Shown here one piece after another: positions 5,612 through 6,775 of a stretch of DNA of 6,775 nucleotides. Source of the stretch: Candidatus Brocadiaceae bacterium (GTDB taxonomy: Bacteria; Planctomycetota; Brocadiia; SM23-32); contig PUNP01000760.1 in assembly GCA_003551785.1 (NCBI GenBank), positions 1-6,775 of the forward strand. Reading direction: 5' to 3'. Under the pieces are notes generated by a model. The model was not told the DNA's origin and did not search any database. It was given only the letters and a program-made list of their open reading frames with translations. A program made the position numbers and the translations under genes. How positions within the stretch are numbered: position 1 is the stretch's first letter; each line of letters starts with the position of its first letter.

Positions 5612-6775
5612 TCAAGCGCTTAAAATCCACCCCATAGACGCCAAAACAATAAGAACTATGATTTGCAAAAGGGGAAGCAACAGCAGCAGCTTGATTGAAA
5701 AGATACTTCCATATGCTACAGTCAGCGTCTCCCGCCCCACTAACTGGTCCCCCTCGATATCACGCATGTCAGTAAACAACGTCCGCTGAAAAGCCAATAA
5801 TGCTACCCAAAAAGCGAATAATATGAGTCCATAGACGTTTTTCCCGCTGCCGGCAATGTAAGGAATGAACACGGTGGTAACCGCCCAGGCCAAAGCGACG
5901 AAAAATTCTTTTGAACCGGCCACTCCCCCTACTTTTTTCAGACGCCGGCCATTAATCACTCCCGTATTAGGCAATGAATATAATATGCCGGCCAACGTAC
6001 CGGCTAAAATTAAGGTGAAAGGGATTATACCGACGATGAAACCTAAAATTAATGCGCAAGCTGAAGCGATAACTGCTATTGATATGAGAATACCGGCGTA
6101 TTTATTAAAAAACTCTCCCCGATCCGGCTCATTCAACAGCATTGCCTTTCGCTTGGTATACTGATGCAAAATATGTTGTGAAGAAATAAAGCAGAAAGCT
6201 AACGCCATGCATAAGCTTAATGACGCAGTATCCAGCCCCAGAAGCATAAATGCTGAGTAAGTGATGCCGGCCGCACCGCCACCTAAAAAAATATTTGTCC
6301 TGTTAGGTATATGCAATAATTTTTTCAGCAAAAGCTTTATCCTATGTGAACGCTCTTTTTCGCAACGATAGAGCTTATTCACAACGCGCTTGATCATCCA
6401 GTTAGGTGTTGAAGCTCCGGCGGTTATACCGATTTGGCGATATTGCAGAACATCCTCAACAGGCAGTTCAATGTCGGTCTCTACGTGAAAAACGGGCGTA
6501 CCGGTATCGGAGCAAAGCTGGGCCAGCCTGCATGTATTGGCACTGTTATAACCGCCTACAACTATCATAGCATCTACTTCATTGGCAAGCTTCAACGCCT
6601 CACTCTGCCTATCTTGCGTCGCCCGGCAAATAGTATCAAAAACCTGACTTTCTCTGGATTTTTGCTTAATAATCTCGACTACACGAGAGAATAAAGAGTC
6701 GCTTTGGGTCGTTTGAGCTACGATAGCAGTCTTCTCCATTTCAGGCAATTCTTCAGCATCCTCTACGCCGCTCAC
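5612..6775 (-). CDS. ispH: IspH (LytB) C-terminal half fused to a UbiA-family prenyltransferase-like membrane domain; 5' end outside window, in-frame stop before the last helices
   Basis: At least 387 residues are visible. The first codon seen is GTG for an internal residue, so the true start lies beyond 6775. Residues 1-135 are the C-terminal part of 4-hydroxy-3-methylbut-2-enyl diphosphate reductase, the last MEP step, which makes IPP and DMAPP: AQTTQS (20-25), the third Fe-S cysteine C50 in DTICRATQDRQ, VVGGYNSANT (72-81) and GITAGASTP (116-124), all intact. The first two cluster cysteines are off-window. After a basic linker (136-160), residues about 161-387 form seven hydrophobic segments typical of UbiA. 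The second Asp-rich motif DMRDIEGD (336-343) is intact. The first (TM2-TM3 loop, 201-219, HILHQYTKRKAMLLNEPDR) lacks the N/D residues of NDxxDxxxD. The frame ends at TGA 5612-5614, short of two helices encoded just beyond. Product of the UbiA part is unknown; fusion to IspH suggests quinone or other prenyl-lipid synthesis at the membrane. Confidence 0.88.
   Translation of the reverse strand: MSGVEDAEELPEMEKTAIVAQTTQSDSLFSRVVEIIKQKSRESQVFDTICRATQDRQSEALKLANEVDAMIVVGGYNSANTCRLAQLCSDTGTPVFHVETDIELPVEDVLQYRQIGITAGASTPNWMIKRVVNKLYRCEKERSHRIKLLLKKLLHIPNRTNIFLGGGAAGITYSAFMLLGLDTASLSLCMALAFCFISSQHILHQYTKRKAMLLNEPDRGEFFNKYAGILISIAVIASACALILGFIVGIIPFTLILAGTLAGILYSLPNTGVINGRRLKKVGGVAGSKEFFVALAWAVTTVFIPYIAGSGKNVYGLILFAFWVALLAFQRTLFTDMRDIEGDQLVGRETLTVAYGSIFSIKLLLLLPLLQIIVLIVLASMGWILSA

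Noticed and set aside
5612..5640. Selenocysteine insertion at the TGA
   Set aside because: The 5-bp stem after the TGA lacks the length and features of a bacterial SECIS, and a border between membrane helices is not a plausible selenocysteine position.
5869..5878. A third copy of the repeat core (CACGGTGGT) inside the UbiA coding region
   Set aside because: Only nine bases match, they are explained by the codons for a Thr-Thr-Val stretch, and no flanking similarity follows.

Overview
The window reads as a Gram-negative-type bacterium that uses the MEP (non-mevalonate) isoprenoid pathway and sigma-54. Base composition looks moderate, and TGA is used as a normal stop by at least four genes here. 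The gene content (IspH fused to a UbiA-family membrane domain, RpiB, a PAS-rich sigma-54 activator, a eukaryotic-like kinase) would fit a Desulfobacterota-like or Fibrobacterota-like lineage. That placement is a guess, because the window has no phylogenetic marker.

Layout from left to right. 1-120 (+): the last 39 codons of a universal stress protein whose start lies outside the window. 121-553: a convergent intergenic region with one copy of a hairpin-forming repeat. 554-1408 (-): a small soluble Hanks-type protein kinase with a glycine-free nucleotide loop and its own good sigma-70-like promoter at 1434-1462. 1409-1904: intergenic, with the second repeat copy and several stem-loops. 1905-4589 (-): an 894-residue sigma-54 enhancer-binding protein (three PAS domains, GAF, AAA+, Fis-type HTH) whose sigma-54 contact motif is GAFTDA instead of GAFTGA. 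4590-4996: its upstream region, with a promoter candidate and a perfect GTTTAC-N6-GTAAAC dyad. 4997-5431 (-): rpiB. 5462-6775 (-): the C-terminal half of IspH fused to a UbiA-type membrane domain, open at the window edge.

The most notable observation is in the last gene. The obvious reading frame stops at a TGA (5612-5614), but the same frame stays open for 49 more codons, to a TAA at 5462-5464. Those codons encode what look like the last two membrane helices of a nine-helix UbiA fold, and they end 30 bases before rpiB. So the gene carries a nonsense interruption, a readthrough site or a sequencing error. The same domain has also lost the first Asp-rich prenyl-diphosphate motif, while the second is intact.

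The ispH-ubiA gene and rpiB look co-transcribed. The regulator and the kinase each appear to be separate units, both reading leftward. Nothing in the sequence links the kinase to the regulator beyond adjacency. There is no tRNA, rRNA, CRISPR array or recognisable transposase in the window.
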